NCBI GenBank assembly: GCA_001730015.1
Contig: MDLA01000080.1
Span: forward strand, 248,001-312,000
Source of the DNA: Chromatiales bacterium (ex Bugula neritina AB1)
Lineage (GTDB): Bacteria > Pseudomonadota > Gammaproteobacteria > Granulosicoccales > Granulosicoccaceae
Direction: 5' to 3'
Length of the DNA stretch: 64,000 nucleotides
The position numbers and the translations under genes are program-made. Every line of letters starts with the position of its first letter. The stretch's first letter is position 1. The notes under the pieces were generated by a model. The model had not been told where the DNA came from, searched no databases, and worked only from the letters and a program-made list of their open reading frames with translations. This document shows, in pieces, positions 1 to 9,400 of the stretch.

Positions 1-55
1 TTTTATAAACTACGCGTCAATCCAGTTTATCGGTTTAACCAGTTTTTCGGTTTAA

Positions 56-829
56 TTAGAGAAGTGAATCAAGCGAAAAACTGTGTCCATTGCTGTTCCT
101 GGCCTCACTGCTTAAAAGGTAAAGGTACGCTGCTGCCTTGCTGGCAGGGTCCGGTAACGTAGAAGGATCTTCTCCGGGGAATGCTGAACTTCTTAGAGAA
201 GTTCGCATTTTTCCGGGGTTAATTGCATTGCAGGTGACCGGAAATGTGTTATCGGCGTTTTTGTCGGCGTCGAGTTCGTCTGCGAGTGTTGTACTCATGG
301 CGCTAATTGCGGCTTTGCTGATTCCGTATGAGCCCCAGTATGCCTTGCATTTTTCATCGACAGTAAAAATCACGCTGCCTTTTCCTGATGCCTTTAAGAG
401 CGGTAATAGTGATTGTGTCAGCAGCATTGGCCCGTGCAGGTTTACCGAAAAAGTAGTAAGCCATAATTTGGTATCGATACTTGTCAGCGGCGCTATCTGC
501 CCGAGGTTCGCAGCGCAATGCACCAGTCCTGTCACGTGTCCGTAAACATCGTGGAGTGTGTCGGCCAGCCGGGCGTAGTCATCAGCGCTAGCTCCGGCCA
601 GATCGAGCGGGTATAAGCCGGGTTGCTTACCTGTATTGGCCTCTATTTCATCGTGCAGCGCGTTGAGACCCCGCTCATTTTTATCCAGTAAAATAAGTTC
701 CACTCCCTGAACTGACGCAGCGCGGGCAATACTGCTACCCAGGCCGCCGGCTGCTCCGGTGATCAATACAATTCGGCTTGCCAGGGTGGTTTCCGTAGGC
801 TGGTAGTTCTGGATTGGTCCAGGAGTCAA
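56..829 (-). CDS. YciK-like short-chain dehydrogenase/reductase (SDR)
   Basis: A classical-size SDR of 257 residues. The Rossmann nucleotide-binding motif TGAAGGLG lies at residues 24-31 and the active-site YGISK (Tyr168, Lys172) is present. The overall pattern, including AYWGSYGISKAA, resembles the YciK branch of SDRs, cytoplasmic NAD(P)H enzymes of unknown substrate. The stretch before the Tyr (SVIFTVDEK) has no serine about 13 residues upstream, where the third catalytic residue normally sits; Thr156 is the nearest hydroxyl. The gene begins 10 bp after the photolyase stop on the same strand, so the two are probably co-transcribed. The family is clear. The substrate is unknown, and the missing Ser makes enzymatic competence uncertain. 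Confidence 0.85.
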   Translation of the reverse strand: MTPGPIQNYQPTETTLASRIVLITGAAGGLGSSIARAASVQGVELILLDKNERGLNALHDEIEANTGKQPGLYPLDLAGASADDYARLADTLHDVYGHVTGLVHCAANLGQIAPLTSIDTKLWLTTFSVNLHGPMLLTQSLLPLLKASGKGSVIFTVDEKCKAYWGSYGISKAAISAMSTTLADELDADKNADNTFPVTCNAINPGKMRTSLRSSAFPGEDPSTLPDPASKAAAYLYLLSSEARNSNGHSFSLDSLL

Positions 830-839
830 ATCGGTATCC

Positions 840-2372
840 TTAGTTGTGTTGCTTTATTTTGTCGAAACGTTTCAGGGCATCCAGACGACTTTGTGCAAGA
901 TCGACGATCGGGTTGGGGTAAGTTTTTCCGAGTACTATGCCTGCCTCACTCAATTCTTTTTCTGTCGCAGTCCAGGGAGCATGAATTGTTTTGTTTCCAA
1001 GTTTTGCCAACTCGGGTACCCATTGCCTGATGTAGATTCCCTCAGGATCAAATCGCTGCCCTTGTCGTACCGGATTGAATACACGGAAGTATGGCGCTGC
1101 ATCAGCACCGCTGCCGGCCACCCACTGCCATCCCATCGAGTTGCTGGCGAGATCCGCATCGAGCAGAGTGTCCCAAAACCAGCGAGCACCTTCAAGCCAG
1201 TGAATGCCCATGTTTTTTATTAGTAATGAAGCGACTACCATACGTACACGATTATGCATCCAGCCGGTCTGCCAGAGTTGTCGCATGCCTGCGTCAACGA
1301 GAGGAATGCCGGTTTTGCCTTGCTGCCAGCGCTTTAGCGCGCGTCTGTTTTTTTTCCATGGGAATTTTTCATAGCGGACGTCCAGGGGCTTATTTGTTAT
1401 CTGCGGGAAGTGATACAGCAAGTGGCAGGCAAATTCACGCCAGGCAATCTCCCGGCGGTATGTCACAATATTCTGATCATCTTCGGGTAGCTTGTTATCG
1501 ATCAGATGTCTGGCAATTGCGGCCAGAATCTGGCGTGGAGTTATTTCGCCAAAGGCCAGATGAGGTGATAGCCTGGAGGTGCCCTCCAGAGACGGTATAT
1601 CCCGTGCGCTATCGTAGTCGTTGATACTGGCCCTTAACAATTGCTGCAGTCTATGGCTGGCGCCTTTTTCTCCGGGACACCAGATTGTCCCGAATTGTGA
1701 GTCCCAGGGTATTGTCGGTAAAAGATCGAGAGTCTCCAGACTTTGCGCGAAGTCGATGCTGCCAGTGTAGCGAGGGATTTTTGCAGCCGGGGCATTGTTG
1801 TTATATAGAGAGCCGCGGAAGGAGTCGTTGCCGACCGCGGCTTCAGCCTGTTTAAGCGATGCTCGCCAGTAAGCGGTAAATACCCGATAAGGATGTTTCC
1901 CCTCACGTTGAATCTGCCAGGGCTCGTAGCAGTAATTACCCGGGAAAGAGACAACCTTTACGCCGCTATCAGTGAGCTTCTTTTTTATCTTGCTGTCGAG
2001 CGCAATTGCAGCAGGTTCGTAGCGTCGGTTCCATGCGACAGAATCTGCACCGGTATCTTCGATGAGTCGGTGCATGCTGTCTTCGGAGCCGCCACAGATA
2101 ATGTGCAAGTTGCTGTGTGCCGCCTTCAATGCACTTGCAAGTGATCTCAATGAATGATGCAGCCACCAGCGTGATGCACCGCCTGGCGCCCACTCAGACA
2201 GCGGGTCGTGAATATACACGCATAAGATCGGTCGGCCATTCTTTACAGCCCAATCCAGCGCGGGATTATCGGATATTCGCAAGTCGCGCCGGAACCATAC
2301 GATGGTCGGTTTAGTTCTTGTCACTGAGTCTGGCCTGCTTGCGTACTGGTGCTGAGCATAACGCGTAGACAC
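840..2372 (-). CDS. phrB: Deoxyribodipyrimidine photo-lyase (cryptochrome/photolyase family)
   Basis: A 510-residue protein that would repair UV-induced cyclobutane pyrimidine dimers using light and FADH-. The N-terminal antenna domain opens with TIVWFRRDLRISDNPAL (about residues 23-39). The C-terminal FAD domain carries the family blocks WREFACHLLYHFP, GIPLVDAGMRQLWQTGWMHN, then WFWDTLLDADLASNSMGWQW and PYFRVFNPVRQGQRFDP. The spacing and length match class I bacterial photolyases. It heads a two-gene unit with the SDR downstream and is divergent from the surface-protein locus that starts at 2745. A CPD photolyase is more likely than a cryptochrome because the repair-enzyme blocks are complete, but sequence alone cannot exclude a (6-4) or cryptochrome role. 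Confidence 0.95.
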   Translation of the reverse strand: MSTRYAQHQYASRPDSVTRTKPTIVWFRRDLRISDNPALDWAVKNGRPILCVYIHDPLSEWAPGGASRWWLHHSLRSLASALKAAHSNLHIICGGSEDSMHRLIEDTGADSVAWNRRYEPAAIALDSKIKKKLTDSGVKVVSFPGNYCYEPWQIQREGKHPYRVFTAYWRASLKQAEAAVGNDSFRGSLYNNNAPAAKIPRYTGSIDFAQSLETLDLLPTIPWDSQFGTIWCPGEKGASHRLQQLLRASINDYDSARDIPSLEGTSRLSPHLAFGEITPRQILAAIARHLIDNKLPEDDQNIVTYRREIAWREFACHLLYHFPQITNKPLDVRYEKFPWKKNRRALKRWQQGKTGIPLVDAGMRQLWQTGWMHNRVRMVVASLLIKNMGIHWLEGARWFWDTLLDADLASNSMGWQWVAGSGADAAPYFRVFNPVRQGQRFDPEGIYIRQWVPELAKLGNKTIHAPWTATEKELSEAGIVLGKTYPNPIVDLAQSRLDALKRFDKIKQHN

Positions 2373-2744
2373 TTAATTTTACAGTGGTTTCGTTGCGACG
2401 AAGGATTGGCTTAGCCGTCATTGCCTGGTTATCCCGTCCATTTGAAAAATTGATGTACCCGCTAAAACTGTGACGTAGTGATCATCCCTTTGTCTGTACA
2501 TAAGCATTGAACTCCAGTTAATAAATGGCCGTCAGGCGTTGGATTTTTGTGACGGATCTATAGAAAAAAAATATTGTGTGAAACGTATTAGTGCCTGATT
2601 CCCAATTCTGACTATAACCCGGGCTTTCAGACTGGCGGGCGACGAAATTTTAGCTATTGCGGTATGCCGGTTGCAACTGCGGCACCTAGGCGGAATCTAT
2701 GTGCCCATTCGAGAGTGTTGCCTACTTTTTGAACCGGAGAAGTT
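2373..2744. other. Intergenic region between divergent phrB and the DUF11 locus
   Basis: This 372-bp gap separates two divergent units and must hold promoters for both. I see a TATAAC hexamer at 2613-2618 that could serve the rightward operon, but no good -35 element at the expected distance. A Shine-Dalgarno-like GGAG lies just before the ATG at 2745. I see no open frame or strong hairpin. Confidence 0.4.
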
Positions 2745-3230
2745 ATGAAGAAATTTATTGTGGCGGCAATTATTGCTGCTCCGTTGTTTGTGCTTGGTGC
2801 GTCGCATGCTGATGCCCCTGTGCAGGGAAAGCTAGAAGCGTTTGTAGTTGAGTTTAAAGACGATAAAGAATCGCTGGTTGCAGCGACTGATGTTGAGCCG
2901 AATGAAGTGCTGGAATATCGACTTACCTATGTAAACAAAGGTGAGTCGAGTATCTCGGGTATGACTGTAGTTGGTCCGGTGCCAGAAGGTACGAGTTATC
3001 TTGGTAATTCAGCCACCGCAGATACCGCAGCATCACTTATGGTAAGTATCGATGGTGGTCGTACGTTTGAGCTCGAGCCAGTCAAGCGAAATATTGTTAA
3101 GAATAACGGTGAAATGATAGAGCAAATCGTGCCGCCGGAAGAATACACACACCTGCAGTGGACAGCTGAAGATTCCATTAAAGCCAGTGGTGGTAAGCAA
3201 TTTTATAGTTATCGCGTACGGGTTAAGTAG
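2745..3230 (+). CDS. Small exported DUF11-like single-domain protein
   Basis: A 161-residue protein with a clear Sec signal peptide (MKKFIVAAIIAAPLFVLGASHA). The mature part is one Ig-like unit of the DUF11 type: NEVLEYRLTYVNKGESSISGMTV followed by GPVPEGTSYL, the usual rhythm of these domains (NxG turn, then PxGT). It ends YSYRVRVK, an alternating beta-strand at the extreme C-terminus like those of the larger neighbours. GGAG precedes the ATG. It is the first of six same-strand genes. It lacks an anchor of its own, so it is probably periplasmic or a small subunit of the surface structure encoded downstream. The exact role is unknown. Confidence 0.8.
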   Translation: MKKFIVAAIIAAPLFVLGASHADAPVQGKLEAFVVEFKDDKESLVAATDVEPNEVLEYRLTYVNKGESSISGMTVVGPVPEGTSYLGNSATADTAASLMVSIDGGRTFELEPVKRNIVKNNGEMIEQIVPPEEYTHLQWTAEDSIKASGGKQFYSYRVRVK

Positions 3231-3358
3231 CGATCAATTCCAGATTCTGAATAACGATAAATAACCAGACGTTCTGTGGTGATATGGATGCACCGATGTA
3301 GTGCAGGTTCCGGGTTGAGTTCGAGATAGTTAGTTTAACAAGCAAGGTTGAAGAATCC

Positions 3359-6304
3359 ATGAAACTTAGAAATCCACGGCGACCGTGGTATGTGGTGTCC
3401 GCAGTCATTGCGGTAGCCGCAGCCAGTATCGCCACCAGTGCCTACGCCCTGACCGCCGCGAGTCAGCCCATAAAAAACCTCGCCACTGTCACCTATGAAG
3501 ATGCCGCAGGGAATGTATTTTCAGCGCAATCAAACGAAGCGGTTGTGACAGTTGCGCAGGTATATTCTGCAAATATCGGCTCTGATTCTACGAAATCGGC
3601 GTCTCCGGGCCAGCCTGTGAATCTTTCTTACGTACTTGAAAATACGGGTAATGGAAGCGACACATATTCACTTATAGCGTCGAACAATAACACTGCTGCA
3701 GACGATACAGATGCAGACTCGATAAAAATCTTTGATGATACCAATGGTAATGGTCAGGCGGACTCAGGGGAGTCGGAGATTACTTCGATTACACTGTCAG
3801 CCGGCGAAGTAAAAAGCATTGTCGTGGAAGTGCAGGTGCCTGCAACAGCGATAGACACTGAAACTCTTGGTATTACACTGCTGGTTGAAGGTGAGGAGGG
3901 AACATCAGCGGCAGTCCCCGGTAGCGTTACCGATGTTTCAGCCGGAAAGGGCCTGGATTCACTCGACGGTACGGTGGAATCTACAATCACTGTTACGGCA
4001 GATGCAGTTGTGGGTGTTAGCAAGAGTTCGGTAATGGATGTTGGTGCTTCAGAAATTATCTATACCATAACACTAAGTAACAACAGTAATGCTGCAGCAC
4101 AGTCGGTAACGATAAACGATGCCTTTCCTGCAGGTACCCTTTACGTTCCAGCCAGTGCCGTGGCAGCGGGACTGCTGCTATCGAACAGCGATATTCTGCC
4201 AGTAACAACAACTCTCGATGAAACTATCGATGACGTAGATTACAACAATGATGGTGATAAACTGGACGACGGTTTACCGGGTATAACGGCCACTGATCTG
4301 GTGTTGCCCCCCAGTACAACTGTCACCTTAACATTTAGAGTCTCATTTGACCCTGTTGCGCTTGGAGGTGGTACACCGATTGGCAATACTGCATGGGTAT
4401 TCGCTGATGTTAATAATGACACCGTTATAGATGGTGCGGTTTCGACCAATGCGGTATTTGACACCATTACCAACACCTATGGAGTGACCATAGCGGATAC
4501 TGCTGAGAATACCGGTGGTGACCAGATCAACGATGGTCAGGATGACGATGGCCTTAACCAGATTCAATTGGTTGACCAGGCAGCAGCAGGCGGTACAGTA
4601 GTCTTCAAGAACATAATAAGCAATACGGGTAATTCATCGGATATCCTGGAGTTATCGATCTCAAATTCCACGGGCGCGCCGTTTCCTTTAGGCACTGTAT
4701 TTACTTTCTGGGATGCAACTAACCTGATCCAGTTGACTGACAGCAATGGCATTCTGGGTGTGGATGCCGGAGTTGTTGCTGGCGGGGGATCGGAAGTTAT
4801 TACAATTCGTGCGACGTTGCCATCGTCAGTGAGTGGAGCTGGTAACTATGATGCATTTGTGTCGGTGACATCAGCAACAAAACCAGATGAAATTTCGTCA
4901 ATAACCGAGCGACTATCAACGATAGTGCAACCTACGGTTGATGTTCACAATGCGCCGGGTGGTACACTCAATGCCGATGAAAATCCTCTGGGAATCCCTG
5001 ACTATGTAGCAGTAAATACAACGGCTGCGAATGTAGGTGATAGCATTAATATACCGCTATATATTGATAACGACAGCGCTACAGCGCGATCCTATCAGCT
5101 GGATGCGGGTGCGAGTTACGACAATGTTACTTCGGCTATCGGTGCATTGCCACCTGGATGGACCGTAGAGTTTTTCCTGTCTGATGGCGCAGGAGCGCCG
5201 ACAGGCAGTGCGGTAACCAGTACACCGACAATTGCCGCTAACACGGTTGATTATGAGATATTTGCGGTGGTAACCGTACCCTCCGATCAGACTCAGGCGT
5301 TATTTGATTATGTGTCTGATAACGATAACGATGGTACTGACGAAACTGTAGATGTAAATGGTGACGGCGATGGCGACTATCCGCTGTTCTTCGAAGTTCG
5401 ATCTGCCAGCACCGGTGCCAGCGATGTAACTCTGGAAGCGATTGACGTAAATACAGTACACGCCGTAACACTGACACCGTCCGGTAGTTCTCAAGTTGAG
5501 AGTGGTGGATCGTCTACTTATCCGCATACACTGGCCAATAACGGTAATGCACTAGAGACGCTTGCTTTGACAGCGGCCAATAGTGGAAGTGCTTCAGGTT
5601 GGGCCAACACATTGACTATTGATACCACTGGCGATGGTGTAGCGGATACTGAATTCGGCAATCTGGTTGCAGGCACTATTACCGTGCAACAGCCATCGGG
5701 GGTAGATATCATTATTACAGTATCTATAGCTGGTGGAAATCCGACTCTGGCGCTTCCGCCGGGAGCTGTTATTCCGTTACATGCTACTGTATTTGCGCCG
5801 ACTACAGCAGGAGACGGTGATACAGATATTCTGACAATTACTGCAACTGATGCCGTATCGGGAGCCACCGCGTCTACTCAGGATCAGTCGCAGATCGTTG
5901 CTGGTCAGGTTCATTTAACAAAAACTGTTGCAGTTGACACCAATTGTGACAGTGCACCGGACACGGGATTTGCAGCGGTTCAGACGACACAGGTAGAGCC
6001 AGGTCAGTGTGCTATCTGGCAGGTTGTTGCTGAAAACCAGGGTGTAGCTGATGCCTATGAAGTTGTCATTACTGACTCAGTGACATCATTCAGTACTTTT
6101 GAGGCTAATAGCTTGCGTTACTGCATTACTTCGGGCTGCACACCCGCAATTGTCACCGACTCTGCAACAGATGATGCAGGTGAGCACGTGGCGGGTAATA
6201 TCACCTTCTATATCGGGGCGGGAGCAACACCTGCAACGGGAGTAGGCGGCACCCTGGTGTCTGGTGATCAGGCCACTGTACGATTCACGGTACGGGTGGA
6301 CTAA
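3359..6304 (+). CDS. Large exported Ig-like (DUF11-type) repeat protein, paralogue 1
   Basis: A 981-residue exported protein with a signal peptide ending near SAYA (about residue 30). The mature chain is all-beta, low in Cys and Lys and rich in Thr/Ser/Asp, with repeated units built around NTGNGSDTYSL, TITLSNNSNAAAQSV and PAGTLYVP. It has Asp-rich loops of the calcium-binding type (DDTNGNGQADSGE, DTTGDGVADTE). The last domain holds four Cys (TNCDSAPD, GQCAIW, RYCITSGC) and the chain ends FTVRVD. It is colinear with the product at 13138 from end to end, so the two are paralogues. There is no anchor or sorting motif. A structural surface fibre or matrix role is inferred; adhesin function is possible. 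Confidence 0.8.
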   Translation: MKLRNPRRPWYVVSAVIAVAAASIATSAYALTAASQPIKNLATVTYEDAAGNVFSAQSNEAVVTVAQVYSANIGSDSTKSASPGQPVNLSYVLENTGNGSDTYSLIASNNNTAADDTDADSIKIFDDTNGNGQADSGESEITSITLSAGEVKSIVVEVQVPATAIDTETLGITLLVEGEEGTSAAVPGSVTDVSAGKGLDSLDGTVESTITVTADAVVGVSKSSVMDVGASEIIYTITLSNNSNAAAQSVTINDAFPAGTLYVPASAVAAGLLLSNSDILPVTTTLDETIDDVDYNNDGDKLDDGLPGITATDLVLPPSTTVTLTFRVSFDPVALGGGTPIGNTAWVFADVNNDTVIDGAVSTNAVFDTITNTYGVTIADTAENTGGDQINDGQDDDGLNQIQLVDQAAAGGTVVFKNIISNTGNSSDILELSISNSTGAPFPLGTVFTFWDATNLIQLTDSNGILGVDAGVVAGGGSEVITIRATLPSSVSGAGNYDAFVSVTSATKPDEISSITERLSTIVQPTVDVHNAPGGTLNADENPLGIPDYVAVNTTAANVGDSINIPLYIDNDSATARSYQLDAGASYDNVTSAIGALPPGWTVEFFLSDGAGAPTGSAVTSTPTIAANTVDYEIFAVVTVPSDQTQALFDYVSDNDNDGTDETVDVNGDGDGDYPLFFEVRSASTGASDVTLEAIDVNTVHAVTLTPSGSSQVESGGSSTYPHTLANNGNALETLALTAANSGSASGWANTLTIDTTGDGVADTEFGNLVAGTITVQQPSGVDIIITVSIAGGNPTLALPPGAVIPLHATVFAPTTAGDGDTDILTITATDAVSGATASTQDQSQIVAGQVHLTKTVAVDTNCDSAPDTGFAAVQTTQVEPGQCAIWQVVAENQGVADAYEVVITDSVTSFSTFEANSLRYCITSGCTPAIVTDSATDDAGEHVAGNITFYIGAGATPATGVGGTLVSGDQATVRFTVRVD

Positions 6305-6320
6305 GCACAATTTTACAACG

Positions 6321-6371
6321 GCTTCAACGAAGTTGGATCTCGCCGGGCATTTGCCCGGTGCGGGTTGAAGC
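6321..6371 (+). promoter_or_regulatory. Long inverted repeat between the 981-aa gene and the barrel-protein gene
   Basis: The arms GCTTCAAC (6321-6328) and GTTGAAGC (6364-6371) enclose a second stem, CCGGGC-ATTT-GCCCGG (6343-6358). There is no T-tract, so it is not a standard intrinsic terminator. It lies in the leader of the next gene and could stabilise upstream mRNA or attenuate downstream expression. It supports ATG 6414 rather than 6372 as the start. Confidence 0.5.
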
Positions 6372-6413
6372 ATGTCGGCTGGATTGCCCGGACGTTGTAG
6401 ACGTGAATGCAGA

Positions 6414-9400
6414 ATGCAAATTCAACATAGAAATCTCATAGCACGCTTGCTAACGATAAGTTCAATCCTCCTGTTTTGCGTGTACGCTCTGTCCAGTGTA
6501 TCGACCGCTGCCGAAGAGCCCAATGCGCCTACGCCACCGGGCACTACAATCTATGGTCAGGCCGAAGTCACCTATATAGTAGCTGACACCGGCGAGAGCT
6601 TTACCGTGTTGAGCAATTTAGCCTCAATAGTGGTGGGACAATATTATAATTTCTCTATCGAGAGTGATCCGGGTAGTAGTGTAGAATCCGGTGAAGCCAT
6701 TACACTTAGCCATCGCATTACCAACACAGGTAATGTTCCGGATCAGTACAGTCTCAATCTGCTGCCGGGAGATAACGAGAACCTGATTGATACAGTAGCA
6801 ATATACCGTGATAACAACGGTAATGGTGTGGTCGATTCCGGTGAGAAAATAATATCAGAATTTCCGGTTGTATTGCCGGGAGAGACAGTTGATATAGTTG
6901 TAGCAGGTGCAATACCCGTAAGTGCAGATGTAGGCTCGATCTTTCGATTTTCCTTTGAAGTACAGTCTCTGGGGTCTGATACCATTTCGCAGACTGTGGT
7001 TGATGAGATCGTCGTTGAAGCGGGCGAACAACTCGCTCTTTTAAAGACGGCAGATCCGCTCTGCACGATACCCCTGTTTCCCGAGGATATCGTCACCCAC
7101 ACTATAGAAATTCGTAACATCGGTACGAATTCGGCGGATGGTATACGAATTCTCGTGGACGGTGTCGTGTTAAACGGCTTTGTCGTGCAGCTATTGGTTC
7201 CATCAGAAATGGAATTTTTTAGGTTCCGTGGCAGAGATAATTTCTCCACTGGCGCTGTGCCGGTAGTCCGGCTGAAAGGAGCGGCAGAGAACTCCTGGAT
7301 TCATGTAGACAAGTGGAATGGCAGGGCTCCAATTGCCAGTGCAGGATTGTTTTTTTTACCCGAACAGCTTCCGGTTGACGCAACTGAAGATTTTTCTGTG
7401 CAGTTCAGGGTGCTTGAGACATCCGGTGCCGGAAGTCTGGTTTCGACGGTTGCCACTGTTGATTTCAACGGTGATGAGATAGCGGACCATAAAAGCAATA
7501 GTACCTGTCACTCTTTGTCAGTGCCCAATGCCGCAGTGCCTGCTGAGCTGAAATTTCTGGAGCCGTCGGAGGCGTTGAGGGTGAGCGGGGCAGAGCCTGT
7601 TTTCGACCGTGATCAGGATTTTATAGATGCAGTACATTATAAAATACTGGAAACCGATAGCGAAAATTATCTACCAGCGCGAGATGGAGTGTATCTCGAG
7701 TTGCATCTGGTGGCACTGCAGGATGCCATAGTTAGTACGGATGGAGCGGGCAAACGTTATGTTGTAGCGCAAGTCAGTTCTGAAGGAACGGGTGACAGCA
7801 TTCGGGTAGTTATGCTTGAGACAGCTACAGCGGGCCGCTATCGCAGTATCGCGCCAATAGTCTTATCGATGAATGGCCGATCGTCGGACAGTGTGTGCCC
7901 AATGTTACCTCAGCCGGAGGAGGTCATTGTGCCCGCACTTTCGGCAATGAACATGTCCTGCATACTGGCCAGTGAATATGACGATGTCCTGCAGGGGCGT
8001 TTTCAGGACTCCGGTTCAGGCTATGCGATAGCAGATGTTGCACTGGTCAATCCCCAGGCGACCGTATTTAATTCGCAGACTTTGTTGCCAGTTGCCGGGG
8101 CTGTAGTGTCGGTACGTCTGGCGGCAACCGATCAGGTTGCAGTGAACAACTTTACAGGTGAAAAATACCAGATTACTACCGGTATTGATGGTCTTTATTC
8201 TGTGCCACGGCTACCTTCGGGTACACGCTATTATATACATGTTGAACCACCCGTCAGTCATCGATTTCCGTCGGCGCTCGATTTCTCGCATGTCAGTAGA
8301 TACGATGTTACTGAAAGATCCTATGGTCGCTTAGGCAGGCCGGCGGATCGACTAAGGGATACCGGAGACAGGCCGGTCGCGGGTGTGTTTTCGGTTGAGC
8401 CTGATACGGTTCTGCAGCCTGCTGATATTCCCCTGGATTCAGATATTGCCGATGTCCTGCTGAGCGTAGAGAAAGTGGCACTGCAGTCAGTAGTGGAGCT
8501 GGGTCAATCAGTGGCGTATAGGGTATCGGTTAAAAATCTGGATGAAAACAACATCACAGCAGTTATGCTAGAGGATAATCCTCCGTACGGGTTCCGTTAT
8601 GTCGGGGGTACCGCAGAAGTTGAGGGCGAGTCGGTAGTCGATCCGGTGCGAACGACAGCGGGTTTGCTGAAATTCGAGCTGGGTACAATAGAGTCTGGCG
8701 AAACCATAGAAGTGTCTTATGTACTACGCTCCAGCGCCGGATCTATAGACGGTGATGGGGTCAATAGTGCTTTAGCCAAGGGCATTACAAAAGACAATGC
8801 CCTCGCTGTGTCTCCAGCGAGCCGTACCCGCGTTAAGCTGCAAAGGGAAGGGGTATTGTCTGACAGGTCAGCGTTGTTCGGGAAAATCTACGTCGATCAG
8901 AATTGCGATGGCTTGCAGAATAACAAAGAGTGGCCCATTGGTGGCGTAAAGTTCTATTTGCAGGATGGCACTTACACGATCTCTGATGCCGATGGTCTGT
9001 ACAGTATCTATGGTTTACAGCCGGGCCATCACGTGATGAAGATCGACTCCAGTACATTACCTGAAGGACTCACGCTTAAGCTACTGGATTCAAATCAGGC
9101 GGCAGACCCACAGAGCCGGTTTATCGACCTGATGCCCGGCGATTTCTATAGGGCCGATTTTGCTGCGGTCTGTCCAAGTGTCGAGCGCGATAAAGTATTT
9201 GCGGAGATTGAAGCCCGCAATCAATCCCTGAATGGCAGCTGGCTGTTAAAAGCTGCGGAAAACTTTAGAGCGGGCGAAGAGCATCGGCAATTTGATCCGC
9301 TGTCGCGAGTCAGGTCAGATGACGGTGATATATCCAGTGGTGTGCTTGATGGCCCGGGTAATGTGCGCGATCTGGCCGATAGGACTGTAACGAGGCGGCC

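Noticed and set aside
1091-1624. 177-codon open frame opposite phrB
   Set aside because: It lies fully antisense to conserved photolyase blocks, with no family resemblance.
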